From: Blastochloris tepida
GTDB lineage: Bacteria; Pseudomonadota; Alphaproteobacteria; Rhizobiales; Xanthobacteraceae
Reading direction: 5' to 3'
DNA: 64,000 nucleotides
Assembly: GCF_003966715.1 (NCBI RefSeq)
Contig: NZ_AP018907.1
Coordinates: forward strand, 1,290,001-1,354,000
In this document: positions 20,069 to 27,895 of the stretch, piece after piece
How the letters are laid out: the number at the start of each line of letters is the position of its first letter
How positions within the stretch are numbered: position 1 is the stretch's first letter
Translations under genes and position numbers: made by a program
The notes under the pieces: model-generated
What the model was told of the DNA's origin: nothing
What the model saw: the letters and a program-made list of their open reading frames with translations, nothing else
Databases searched by the model: none

Positions 20069-21100
20069 ATGCCTGTGCGCGCCTTCATCGCCGGTCTCGC
20101 CGGCTGCCGCCTTACGGCGCCGGAGCGGGAGTTCTTCCGCAGCACAAAGCCGTGGGGATTCATCCTGTTCGCCCGGAATATTGAGACGCCGAATCAGGTT
20201 CGCGAACTGGTCGACGAGCTGCGCGAGGCGGTCGGCCGCGCCGATGCGCCGGTGCTGATCGACCAGGAAGGCGGGCGCGTGGCACGTCTGAAGCCGCCGC
20301 ATTGGCCGGTCTATCCGCCCGCTGCGGCGTTCGGACGGCGCTTTGCATCGGCGCCGGAGGACGCTGCAGCGGCGGCGCGGCTCGGCGCGCGGCTGATCGC
20401 CGCCGATCTCGCCGACCTCGGCATCAGCGTCGACTGCGTGCCGTGCGCCGATCTCTCGCTGCCCGAGACCCACGCGGTGATCGGCGACCGCGCGTACGCG
20501 TCCGATCCCGAAACGGTGGCGACGCTGGCCCGGGCCGCGGCCGATGGCCTGTTGGAAGGCGGGGTGCTGCCGATCGTCAAGCACATTCCCGGCCACGGCC
20601 GGGCCACGGCCGACAGCCATCTCGAACTGCCGGTGGTGACGGCGGCGCGCGCCACGCTGGAGGCGACCGATTTCGCGGCCTTCCGCCGGCTCGCCGACCT
20701 GCCGATGGCGATGACCGCCCATGTCGTCTATGCCGACATCGACCCGGACGCACCGGCGACGACCTCGCCCAGGGTGATCGGCGAGGTGGTGCGCGGCACG
20801 ATCGGCTTCGACGGCCTGCTGGTCACCGACGACCTGTCGATGAAGGCGCTCGGCGGCAGCTTCGGCGAGCGGGTGCGGGCGTCGCTCGCCGCCGGCTGCG
20901 ACATCGTTTTGCACTGCAATGGCGAGATGGCGGAGATGGCCGAGGTGGCCGCCGCCGCGCCGCCGCTTGCCGGGCGGGCGGCCGAGCGGGCGGCGCGCGC
21001 TCTGGCCTGTGCAAGACCGCCTGCGCCGTTCGACGCGGGCGGCGCACGCGCGGCATTCTCGGCTATGATGGCCGGGGGAGATGCCGGCGCGGAGACCTGA
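20069..21100 (+). CDS. nagZ: Beta-N-acetylhexosaminidase NagZ
   Basis: 343 residues of glycoside hydrolase family 3, NagZ type. The substrate motif is KHIPGHGRATADSHLELP, with the catalytic His-Asp pair on that mobile loop, and the nucleophile lies in LLVTDDLSMKAL. LIDQEGGRVARL is also conserved. It removes N-acetylglucosamine from recycled peptidoglycan fragments in the cytoplasm. Its end overlaps scpA by 20 bases, so the two are translated together. Confidence 0.94.
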   Translation: MPVRAFIAGLAGCRLTAPEREFFRSTKPWGFILFARNIETPNQVRELVDELREAVGRADAPVLIDQEGGRVARLKPPHWPVYPPAAAFGRRFASAPEDAAAAARLGARLIAADLADLGISVDCVPCADLSLPETHAVIGDRAYASDPETVATLARAAADGLLEGGVLPIVKHIPGHGRATADSHLELPVVTAARATLEATDFAAFRRLADLPMAMTAHVVYADIDPDAPATTSPRVIGEVVRGTIGFDGLLVTDDLSMKALGGSFGERVRASLAAGCDIVLHCNGEMAEMAEVAAAAPPLAGRAAERAARALACARPPAPFDAGGARAAFSAMMAGGDAGAET

Positions 21101-21890
21101 TTTGACGACGCTCGATGCCGAGTTCGAGAGCCCGCCGGCCGTGGACGCGGACGGCGAGGCGGCGCTCGTCGTCGAAGTCGACGGCTTCGAGGGCCCGCTC
21201 GACCTGCTGCTCAATCTCGCCCGCAGCCAGAAGGTGGATCTGGCCAAGATCTCCATCCTGGCGCTGGCCGATCAGTATCTCGGCTTCGTCGAGCGGGCGC
21301 GCCAGCTCCGCATCGAGCTGGCCGCCGACTATCTGGTGATGGCGGCGTGGCTGGCCTATCTCAAGTCGCGCCTGCTGCTGCCCGAGCCGCCCAAGGGCGA
21401 GGAGCCGAGCGCCGAGGACATGGCGGCGGGCCTGGCGCTGCGGCTGAAGCGGCTGGAGGCGATCCGCGCCGCGGCGGCGAACCTCGCCACCCGCGACCGG
21501 CTGGGCCACGAGGTGTTCGCGCGCGGCAAGCCCGAGCCGACGGTGACGCCCAAGCCCGGCTTCACCGCCACGCTCTACGACCTGCTCGCGGCCTATGCCG
21601 CCGAGCGGCAGAAGCGGGTGCAGGTGCGCGTCACCGTGGCCAAGCGGCAGGTGTGGTCGCTGGCCGAGGCGCGCGGGCTGCTGCAGCGCCTCGCCGGGGC
21701 GGCCGAGGACTGGACCTGCCTCGACGAATACCTGATCCAGTGGACCGTGGCGCCCGAGGCGCGGGCGACGGTACGGGCCTCGAGCCTTGCCGCCAGCCTG
21801 GAGCTGGTGCGCGAGGGCGCCATCGACATCGCGCAGGAGCGCCCGTTCGCCCCGGTTTGGGTGCGGCGGCGCCCGGCGGATACGCCATGA
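21081..21890 (+). CDS. scpA: Segregation and condensation protein A
   Basis: 269 residues of the kleisin ScpA, which joins the SMC heads in the SMC-ScpAB complex for chromosome condensation. The conserved start of the family, VEVDGFEGPLDLLLNLARSQ, lies at residues 32-51, followed by KVDLAKISILALADQYL. A GGGGGAG ribosome site inside nagZ precedes the ATG. Its stop overlaps the scpB start as ATGA. Confidence 0.93.
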   Translation: MPARRPDLTTLDAEFESPPAVDADGEAALVVEVDGFEGPLDLLLNLARSQKVDLAKISILALADQYLGFVERARQLRIELAADYLVMAAWLAYLKSRLLLPEPPKGEEPSAEDMAAGLALRLKRLEAIRAAAANLATRDRLGHEVFARGKPEPTVTPKPGFTATLYDLLAAYAAERQKRVQVRVTVAKRQVWSLAEARGLLQRLAGAAEDWTCLDEYLIQWTVAPEARATVRASSLAASLELVREGAIDIAQERPFAPVWVRRRPADTP

Positions 21891-22693
21891 CGGGGCCGGC
21901 CGTGCAGCGAATGGTATCGACAGCCTTGACGACCGACGACGAGACCGCCGGGGCATCCGGGACGCTTGGGGCAACCGGGCCGGCGCCGCGCGAGCAATCG
22001 CTGCGCATTCTGGAGGCGCTGCTGTTCGCCGCGTCCGAGCCGGTGGCCGAGGCGGCGCTGGCCGAGCGCCTGCCGGCGGGCGCCGACGTGCCGGGGCTGC
22101 TGGCGCGACTGGCCGAGGACTACGCGGCGCGCGGCGTCCATCTGGTGCGGGTGGCCGGCAAATGGATGTTTCGCACTGCGCCGGACCTCGGCTACCTGCT
22201 GTCGCGCGGCGCGCCGGAGCCCCGGAAGCTGTCGCGGGCGGCTCTGGAGACGCTGGCCATCATCGCCTATCACCAGCCGGTCACCCGCGCCGAGATCGAG
22301 GAGGTCCGCGGCGTCTCGACCAGCAAGGGCACGCTCGACGTGCTGATGGAGACCGGCTGGGTGCGGCTGCGCGGCCGGCGGCGCACCCCCGGCCGGCCGG
22401 TGACCTATGGCACGACGGAAACCTTCCTGATCCATTTCGGCCTGGAGTCGATCGGCGACCTGCCGGGCCTGGAGGAGCTGAAGGGCGCGGGCTTTCTCGA
22501 TGCCCGCCTGCCGGCGAGCTTCACCGTGCCGGTGCCCTCGGACGATCCGGCGCTGCGGCCGGACGAGGATCCGCTGGACGGCAGCGAGGCCGCCGAGCTC
22601 GACCTCGGCATGCTGCCGCGCGAACCCGAGGCCGAGGCCGGAGACGACGGCGAGAGCGACGACGGCGAGGCCGGGACACCGCCGGCGCCCTGA
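21887..22693 (+). CDS. scpB: Segregation and condensation protein B
   Basis: 268 residues. Winged-helix ScpB motifs are LRILEALLFAASEPV, KLSRAALETLAIIAYHQP and VTRAEIEEVRGVSTSKGTLD, and the C-terminal GRPVTYGTTETFLIHFGL is also typical. An acidic tail follows. It is the partner of ScpA in the SMC complex and its ATG overlaps the scpA stop. In many Rhizobiales tatABC follows; here the downstream DNA holds an IS66 element and unrelated genes. Confidence 0.93.
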   Translation: MTGPAVQRMVSTALTTDDETAGASGTLGATGPAPREQSLRILEALLFAASEPVAEAALAERLPAGADVPGLLARLAEDYAARGVHLVRVAGKWMFRTAPDLGYLLSRGAPEPRKLSRAALETLAIIAYHQPVTRAEIEEVRGVSTSKGTLDVLMETGWVRLRGRRRTPGRPVTYGTTETFLIHFGLESIGDLPGLEELKGAGFLDARLPASFTVPVPSDDPALRPDEDPLDGSEAAELDLGMLPREPEAEAGDDGESDDGEAGTPPAP

Positions 22694-22890
22694 GGACCGC
22701 GGCTGTATCGCCGCGCCATGACGCGGCTGCCTTTGCACGAGGGCGAACTGGTGACGGTGTGCTTGTCATGGCATGCCTGCGCGCTCTCGCCGTGGTCATC
22801 GCCGGGCTTGGCTCGGCGAGCTCGATCGGACCGCGGCGGTATCAGGCGCCCTGACGGCAGCGGCTCGGGGAAAGTGTGTCTCCGGATGCA

Positions 22891-22920
22891 GGTGTTCTGT
22901 ATCCCTCCGGCGTGGGCCGC
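22891..22920 (+). repeat. Left target duplication and terminal inverted repeat of the IS66 element
   Basis: The target duplication GGTGTTCT is at 22891-22898 and the inverted repeat at 22899-22920, beginning GTATCCCTCC and ending GGGCCGC. The 22-bp repeat is identical to the complement of the right end. Confidence 0.95.
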
Positions 22921-22931
22921 AGGTGGGGCGC

Positions 22932-23174
22932 TTACGGCTCTGAAGGTCCGAGGAGCGCCGGGTTTGCTTTGTGGATTTTGATGAGTTCGACCAGGGTCTC
23001 GATTCCGAAGTCGGTGAACGCCCTGACGGCGGCGTCGCCGACGCCGTAGACCCAGATGATGCCGTCCTCGACGTCCATTTCGTTGGCGACCTGGTGCAGC
23101 CAATCTTCGTCTTCGCCGAGGTCCTCGGCGACGCGAGCGATCGTGGTGACGCGGGAGACCTTGTTGACGTGCAT
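22932..23174 (-). CDS. Small acidic passenger protein inside the IS66 element
   Basis: 80 residues, function unknown to me. It contains VTTIARVAEDLGEDEDWLHQ (about residues 8-27) and GIIWVYGVGDAAVRAFTDFG, which look like a folded, conserved protein; I have an impression of similar small hypotheticals in other Rhizobiales but cannot verify it. The gene lies inside the IS inverted repeats. Its ATG begins two bases after the tnpC stop (TGA-GC-ATG), so translation is coupled to the transposase gene. Its stop is 11 bases from the inner edge of the terminal repeat. Standard IS66 elements stop at tnpC. A longer in-frame start at 23219 would overlap tnpC and is less likely. Confidence 0.75.
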   Translation of the reverse strand: MHVNKVSRVTTIARVAEDLGEDEDWLHQVANEMDVEDGIIWVYGVGDAAVRAFTDFGIETLVELIKIHKANPALLGPSEP

Positions 23175-23176
23175 GC

Positions 23177-24826
23177 TCACGCCGCCCGAGCGGAGAGTGC
23201 CGAGGGCCGTGGCGCCCAATTCCAGGGCAGGAGGTCATCGAGCCTATGCGCCGGGTGGCTTGGCAGGCGCGCCAGGACGTCGGCCAGCCAGGCCTGCGGA
23301 TCGATGCCGTTCATCTTGGCCGTGACAATCAGGCTGTACATGGCGGCGGCGCGGTGCCCGCCCCGATCGGACCCGCAGAACAGCCACGACTTGCGACCAA
23401 GAGCGATGCCGCGAAGCCCGCGTTCGGCGGCGTTGTTCGACAGGCAAACCCGCCCATCCTCGAGGAACAGCGTGAAGCTCGCCCAGCGCTTCAGGATGTA
23501 ATTGAACGCCTTGGCGAGGTCGTGCCCGCGCGCGAGCTTGGCAAGCTCCTCGCGCATGTGGCGATGAAGATCCTCGACCAGGGGGCGGCTTCGCTCCTGG
23601 CGAACGGCGAGGCGCTGCTGCGCGCTGGTGCCGGTGATCGACCGCTCGATCTCGAACAGCTCGTCGATCCGGCGCACCATCTCGATGGCGATCGGCGAGA
23701 GCACGGCGTCCGTCCTGCCGGCGGCCCGGCGCCGCGCCGTCCCCTCGATGTCGGCCATGGCGAAGAACGGCCGCCGCGCGTGGGCCCAACAGGCCGCCTC
23801 CCGGATCGGCCCAGGGGCGCGTCCGACCAGGTAGAGCGGGGCGTAGCCGTCATAGGCGTCGGCCTGCAGGATGCCCGCGTAGCCGGCGAGATGCCCCTGG
23901 GGGTGCTCGCCCCGGCGGTCGCGCGAATAGTAGAACATCGCCGCCGGAGGATCGGTGCCGCCGAAGGGCCGGTCGTCGCGGACATAGACCCAGCAGCGCC
24001 CGGTGTCGGTCTTGCCCTTGGCCAGCACCGGCACGGTCGTGTCATCCGCGTGCAGCCGCTCTGCCGCCATCACATGAGCCTCCAGGCGGCGGAGCAGCGG
24101 AGCGAGCTCGCTGCAGACCGCCCCCACGGCGTCCGCCATCGTCGACAGCGCGATCGGCACGCCCTCCAGCGCGTAACGCTCGGCCTGCCGGTTCAGCGGC
24201 TGATGCTGGCCGAACTTGTCGACCATGATCATGGCCAGCAGGCTGGGACCGGCCCAGCCCCGCGGGATGCTATGGAACGGCGCCGGCGCCTGGGAGACCG
24301 TCTCGCAGTCGCGGCAGCTGAACCTCTCCCGCACCGTCTCGATCACCTTCCACTGGCGCGGGATCACCTCCAGCGTCCGCGTCACGTCCTCGCCGATCTT
24401 GCGCAGCCGCGTGCCGCCACAGCACGCGCAGGCCGCCGGGGGATCGATCACCACGCGCTCCCGCGGCAGATGCTCGGGGAAGGTCTGGCGCTCGGCGCGC
24501 TTGCGGGTAAAGCCCCGCACGGTCGTCGTCTGGGCGGCGGCCTGTTCGGCCGCGCGTTCGTCCTCGGTCGCGCCCGCTTCGAGCTCCTCGAACGCCAGCG
24601 CCAGCTGCTCGATCAGCCGTGCCGCACGTTCCGACCGCTGGCCGTAAATCTGCCGCTCGAGCTTGGCGATCTGCAGCTTCTGATAGGCGATCAGCGCCTG
24701 ATCTTCCGAGGCCTTGGCGCGCGCCACCGCAAGGTCTGCGGCGACCTCCAGCGTCTTTGCGCGCTCAGCCGCCAACGCCTCCTTCAGCGCGGCGAGTTCG
24801 GCGGCAGCATCACCATCGGCGTCCAT
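23177..24826 (-). CDS. tnpC: IS66 transposase TnpC
   Basis: 549 residues, full length. Parts visible in order: an N-terminal coiled coil (about 5-90); the cysteine cluster CACCGG and later CRDCE of the zinc-binding region; and the DDE transposase domain. The catalytic residues lie in ERLHADDTTVPVL, GILQADAYDGYAP and LSNNAAERGLRGIALGRKSW. The end LPSHPAHRLDDLLPWNW is the usual IS66 C-terminus. The ATG at 24826 gives a normal N-terminus; the frame is open for 20 codons upstream. Confidence 0.95.
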   Translation of the reverse strand: MDADGDAAAELAALKEALAAERAKTLEVAADLAVARAKASEDQALIAYQKLQIAKLERQIYGQRSERAARLIEQLALAFEELEAGATEDERAAEQAAAQTTTVRGFTRKRAERQTFPEHLPRERVVIDPPAACACCGGTRLRKIGEDVTRTLEVIPRQWKVIETVRERFSCRDCETVSQAPAPFHSIPRGWAGPSLLAMIMVDKFGQHQPLNRQAERYALEGVPIALSTMADAVGAVCSELAPLLRRLEAHVMAAERLHADDTTVPVLAKGKTDTGRCWVYVRDDRPFGGTDPPAAMFYYSRDRRGEHPQGHLAGYAGILQADAYDGYAPLYLVGRAPGPIREAACWAHARRPFFAMADIEGTARRRAAGRTDAVLSPIAIEMVRRIDELFEIERSITGTSAQQRLAVRQERSRPLVEDLHRHMREELAKLARGHDLAKAFNYILKRWASFTLFLEDGRVCLSNNAAERGLRGIALGRKSWLFCGSDRGGHRAAAMYSLIVTAKMNGIDPQAWLADVLARLPSHPAHRLDDLLPWNWAPRPSALSARAA

Positions 24827-24894
24827 GCATCCTATGGAATCACATCTTCGCCGCGGTGTGACGTGCAAAGTGGAGCGTCGCCGCAATTATTTGA

Positions 24895-25242
24895 TCAGCC
24901 CGCGCTCTGCGGCCGCCATGTGTGCTGGGGATTGCGCCAGTCGATCGCCTCGAGCAGATAACTCATTTGCGCCGCCGTCAGCGCCACCGCGCCGTCGACC
25001 GTGGCCGGCCACACGAAGCGCCCGCGGTCGAGCCGCTTGGCGTAGAGCGACAAGCCGATGCCGTCGTGCCACAACGCCTTGATCAAGGTCCCGGCGCGGC
25101 CCCGGAACACGAAGACGTCGCCGCCGAACGGGTCGCGGCCGAGCCCTTCCTGCACCAGCAGCGCCAGGCCCTGCATGCCCTTGCGCATGTCCGTATGTCC
25201 GGTCGCGATCCAGATCCGCACGCCCGCCGGAACCGGGATCAT
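24895..25242 (-). CDS. tnpB: IS66 accessory protein TnpB
   Basis: 115 residues of the IS66 Orf2 family. Conserved motifs are GVRIWIATGHTDMRKGMQGL, DPFGGDVFVFRGRAGTLIK and LYAKRLDRGRFVWP. It is needed for IS66 transposition, though its biochemical role is not settled. Its ATG overlaps the tnpA stop by four bases (ATGA), so the two are coupled; tnpC follows after 68 bases. Confidence 0.95.
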   Translation of the reverse strand: MIPVPAGVRIWIATGHTDMRKGMQGLALLVQEGLGRDPFGGDVFVFRGRAGTLIKALWHDGIGLSLYAKRLDRGRFVWPATVDGAVALTAAQMSYLLEAIDWRNPQHTWRPQSAG

Positions 25243-25589
25243 CGCAGCGCCTTGAGGGTTGCCGTCACCAACGCCGCCGGCGCAGACGCGCCGATCTCAA
25301 CCCGCACGCCGCCGGCCAATTCCACGACGATCGCGGCGCCGTCTTCCCTCGTGGCCGCGGCCGTCCCACCGGCCTCCACGACGATCGCGCGGGCGAACCC
25401 AACCCCGCTCGTCCCGTCGCCAACCTCGTGCCGCCATTTGTAGATCAGGCTGGTCGATACCCCGTAGCGCCGTGCCACGTCCGCCACGATCGCCTCCGGC
25501 GCAAACGCCGCCGCCACGATCTCCCGCCGTTCCTCGCCGCTCCACCGCCGGCGCCGCTCCGGCCCCGTCAGCACCGTCATCTGGCTCAT
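25239..25589 (-). CDS. tnpA: IS66 accessory protein TnpA
   Basis: 116 residues with an N-terminal helix-turn-helix of the IS3/IS66 OrfA type: RRWSGEERREIVAAAFAPEA then VADVARRYGVSTSLIYKWRH. The C-terminal half is alanine- and valine-rich. It is the first gene of the IS66 operon. Just upstream, 25596-25617 form the palindrome CTCTTACGC-GCGCTC-GTAAGAG (approximate arms), which may be an operator or weak terminator that limits expression. Confidence 0.93.
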   Translation of the reverse strand: MSQMTVLTGPERRRRWSGEERREIVAAAFAPEAIVADVARRYGVSTSLIYKWRHEVGDGTSGVGFARAIVVEAGGTAAATREDGAAIVVELAGGVRVEIGASAPAALVTATLKALR

Positions 25590-25663
25590 GCTGCGCTCTT
25601 ACGCGCGCTCGTAAGAGCGCTCCTATGCGCGCAGCATCCGCGAAGCGCGAGGTCCCACACAAG

Positions 25664-25693
25664 GCGGCCCACGCCGGAGGGATACGGTGTTCT
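25664..25693 (-). repeat. Right terminal inverted repeat and target duplication of the IS66 element
   Basis: The inverted repeat is at 25664-25685, ending GGAGGGATAC on the plus strand, followed by the duplicated target GGTGTTCT at 25686-25693. Confidence 0.95.
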
Positions 25694-26035
25694 TCGCCTT
25701 TTCACGTCAGGAACAGACGTGACGCTGCGTGTCATCTTGCGGACATGCACCATAAGATAGAATTCCCGCAACGGCAGCAATGCGGTCTTGGTGTCAATCA
25801 CCTTGCCGCCGAAGAATGGCTTGACGAGAAGCTGCAGATCTATTCTGCAGTACGGATTTTATTGTCGAAATTAATGCATCAAGACAATTATTATAGCATG
25901 TTATTTGAGAAATTTCATCTGTATGTTCAATGTATGTCACATGCGCCATTTATTTTGTAAATATATATTCCGCATGTCCAAATGCTGTTGACTGAATGAA
26001 ATGTACGTAACGCAATGTTCGATCGGAGGCCTGCG
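25694..26035. other. AT-rich promoter region of the glycoside hydrolase pair
   Basis: From about 25840 the sequence becomes strongly AT-rich (for example TTATTTTGTAAATATATATT at 25948-25967), unlike its neighbours. A palindrome, CTGCAG-ATCTATT-CTGCAG, lies at 25831-25849. A 71-codon frame starting at 25745 is not convincing. A CGGAGG ribosome site at 26024-26029 serves the next gene. Low GC suggests transferred or strongly regulated DNA. Confidence 0.55.
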
Positions 26036-27895
26036 ATGAATACGCGTGCATCGATTGTGTTCTGTCTATCTCTCTTGCCTGTTCCGGCGGTGGCCCAATC
26101 GCCGATTCCTTCCCACTATTTTGGTATGCATCACAACTATGCCCTGGAGTGGCCGACTTTCCATGTCGGTTCGCGGCGTAGTGTCGTTGGCCCAAATTGG
26201 GGAGGTATCAATCCGGCGGAGGGCACGTACAATTGGCAGAAGCTCGACAACTTGTTGTCCGCTCTTGAAACCCGCAATGCCGATCTATTGTTCAATCTCG
26301 GCATCTATATGCCGAATTGGGCGTCGAGCCAGCCGGGATTGTATTGTCCGGACGGGAATTATGGAACCTGTTACCCGCCGAAGGACATGCAGACCTGGGA
26401 GACTTGGGTCAGCGCGATTGTTGCACACGTCCGTGAGGGGCTCGCGCCGGGAGCGCCGGGGCGGATCAAATATTGGGAGCTTTGGAACGAGCCCAATGAC
26501 CTGGGTTGGTGGAAGGGCGACATGGCGACCATGGTCGATCTCGCCCGCCGCGCCTACCGCATCATCAAGGCGGCGGACCCCAGCGCCAAGATCGTCACGC
26601 CCGGGGTCTATTCGGCGCCTTGGGGAGGCTCCTATGACGGTGCCAAGTGGACGATCGACTTTCTGTCTGCTTGCAGCACTGGCGATCCCTGCGCCGATAT
26701 TGTCGCCTTTCATGCCTATCCAAGCTATGATTTTTCATTTGGCGATGCTGGGGCACTGATTGCGCAGGGTGTGATCGACCCGCAGGCTTTTCCGCTAATG
26801 GCGGAGCAGAGCATAATCGATCCCCAGAAGTACAAGAATATTGCCGCCACTTTCGGGCTCGAAGCGGTGTGGAACACCGAAGGCGGACTCGGTGTTTGGA
26901 CCAACATACCAAACGCGACAATTTACGATGTGGCTAATCCCCAGACCGTCAAGAACTGGGATCTCATGGCCCAGTACGCGGTCAAAGCGACGATGCTGAT
27001 GCAGGCTGGGGGAGTCGGGCGGTCCTATTGGTACGCCTATGACAATCGGCTCACCGGTTTGTTGTGGCAGTGGTCGGACGATCTGCAAGGAACCGCCCTC
27101 AACCCGGCTGGTGTCGCTTATGGTCTGATGGCCGCACATTTCAATGGTGCCACGCCGGTTTCGCCGGTGGCGCGGCAGGAAACGGCCAATGCCATCCGCA
27201 ATCCCACGGCTTCGGGCGCCGTCGTCGGGCAGCCCGGCACGATGCCCACGCACTGGTCCGTCTACAAGACCGATCCCGGTGTCAACACGGCCGTGGTCGA
27301 GGTCGGGACGGGATACGTCGATATCCGGGTGTGGGGGACGCCCAGCTACAATGGCCTGACCTATGTTCTGTTCGAGGAAGCGGGCGTCATTGCCTCCAGC
27401 CTCGGCAAGCAGTGGTTCGGCAGCTTCAACCAGCGTCTGGTCGGCGGGTCGCTCGACAATGTCCAGGTCCATGTCGGCGTCTATGAGTTTTCTCCCGGCG
27501 GACCGCTGACCTATTCCGGTGCCCAGACCGTTCCGCCGACGACGCTCGACCACACTCTGCAGCGCAACCTCTTCATGACGCCCACGCGATACCCGGCGAC
27601 GGCCTCTCTCGTGCCGGTCGTGGCGTTTCAGCAGGTCGCGGGTCAGGCCTTCGACATCACGTTGCGGCTGAGTTCGCCGCATTTCGACGATGGCACCCGG
27701 TGGATCGGCACCTACAGCAAGCCGGACAACTCGTCGCTCATCCTGGCCTGGGACAGCAGCGGTGCAACCTCGACGCTGACGGTCGATCCTGCCTACACCC
27801 AGTATCAGGATCTGGCCGGAGCGTTCCATCCGGTGTCCGGCAACAGCGTTCCGCTCACCCTGTCGCCGGTATTCATCATTGCGGGGGCGCCATGA
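26036..27895 (+). CDS. Secreted clan GH-A glycoside hydrolase, GH39/PslG-like (copy 1)
   Basis: 619 residues with a signal peptide at 1-20 (PVPAVAQ). The TIM-barrel active site is recognisable: acid/base Glu152 in YWELWNEPND and probable nucleophile Glu282 in AVWNTEGGLG, as in retaining clan GH-A enzymes such as GH39 xylosidases and the exopolysaccharide hydrolase PslG. The C-terminal 200 residues look like beta-sheet accessory domains. Cysteines in LYCPDGNYGTCYPP suggest an exported, disulfide-bonded protein. The substrate is unknown; a self-made polysaccharide is plausible. Its stop overlaps the start of a paralogue (ATGA). Codon use in the first part is AT-richer than in copy 2, except for a 77-base stretch identical between them. 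Confidence 0.8.
   Translation: MNTRASIVFCLSLLPVPAVAQSPIPSHYFGMHHNYALEWPTFHVGSRRSVVGPNWGGINPAEGTYNWQKLDNLLSALETRNADLLFNLGIYMPNWASSQPGLYCPDGNYGTCYPPKDMQTWETWVSAIVAHVREGLAPGAPGRIKYWELWNEPNDLGWWKGDMATMVDLARRAYRIIKAADPSAKIVTPGVYSAPWGGSYDGAKWTIDFLSACSTGDPCADIVAFHAYPSYDFSFGDAGALIAQGVIDPQAFPLMAEQSIIDPQKYKNIAATFGLEAVWNTEGGLGVWTNIPNATIYDVANPQTVKNWDLMAQYAVKATMLMQAGGVGRSYWYAYDNRLTGLLWQWSDDLQGTALNPAGVAYGLMAAHFNGATPVSPVARQETANAIRNPTASGAVVGQPGTMPTHWSVYKTDPGVNTAVVEVGTGYVDIRVWGTPSYNGLTYVLFEEAGVIASSLGKQWFGSFNQRLVGGSLDNVQVHVGVYEFSPGGPLTYSGAQTVPPTTLDHTLQRNLFMTPTRYPATASLVPVVAFQQVAGQAFDITLRLSSPHFDDGTRWIGTYSKPDNSSLILAWDSSGATSTLTVDPAYTQYQDLAGAFHPVSGNSVPLTLSPVFIIAGAP

Larger units (their letters stand above)
22899..25685. 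mobile_element. Complete IS66-family insertion sequence with a passenger gene
   Basis: The element is 2787 bp. Its ends are 22-bp perfect inverted repeats beginning GTATCCCTCCGGCG, at 22899-22920 and 25664-25685. They are flanked by the 8-bp direct repeat GGTGTTCT at 22891-22898 and 25686-25693. An 8-bp target duplication is characteristic of IS66. Inside, on the minus strand, are tnpA, tnpB, tnpC and a fourth small gene. All four are intact and the duplication is perfect, so the insertion looks recent. The target is intergenic DNA between scpB and the glycoside hydrolase genes; rejoining the flanks restores no gene. Confidence 0.95.

Noticed and set aside
25596..25617. GTAAG-type palindrome as the right end of the IS66 element
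   Set aside because: GTAAG ends are common in IS66, but no matching left copy exists. The 22-bp inverted repeats with an 8-bp target duplication farther out define the ends.
25745..25960. Possible 71-aa gene (MHHKIEFPQRQQ...) right of the IS66 element
   Set aside because: It is AT-rich promoter-like DNA without a ribosome site or any recognisable pattern; I treat it as non-coding.
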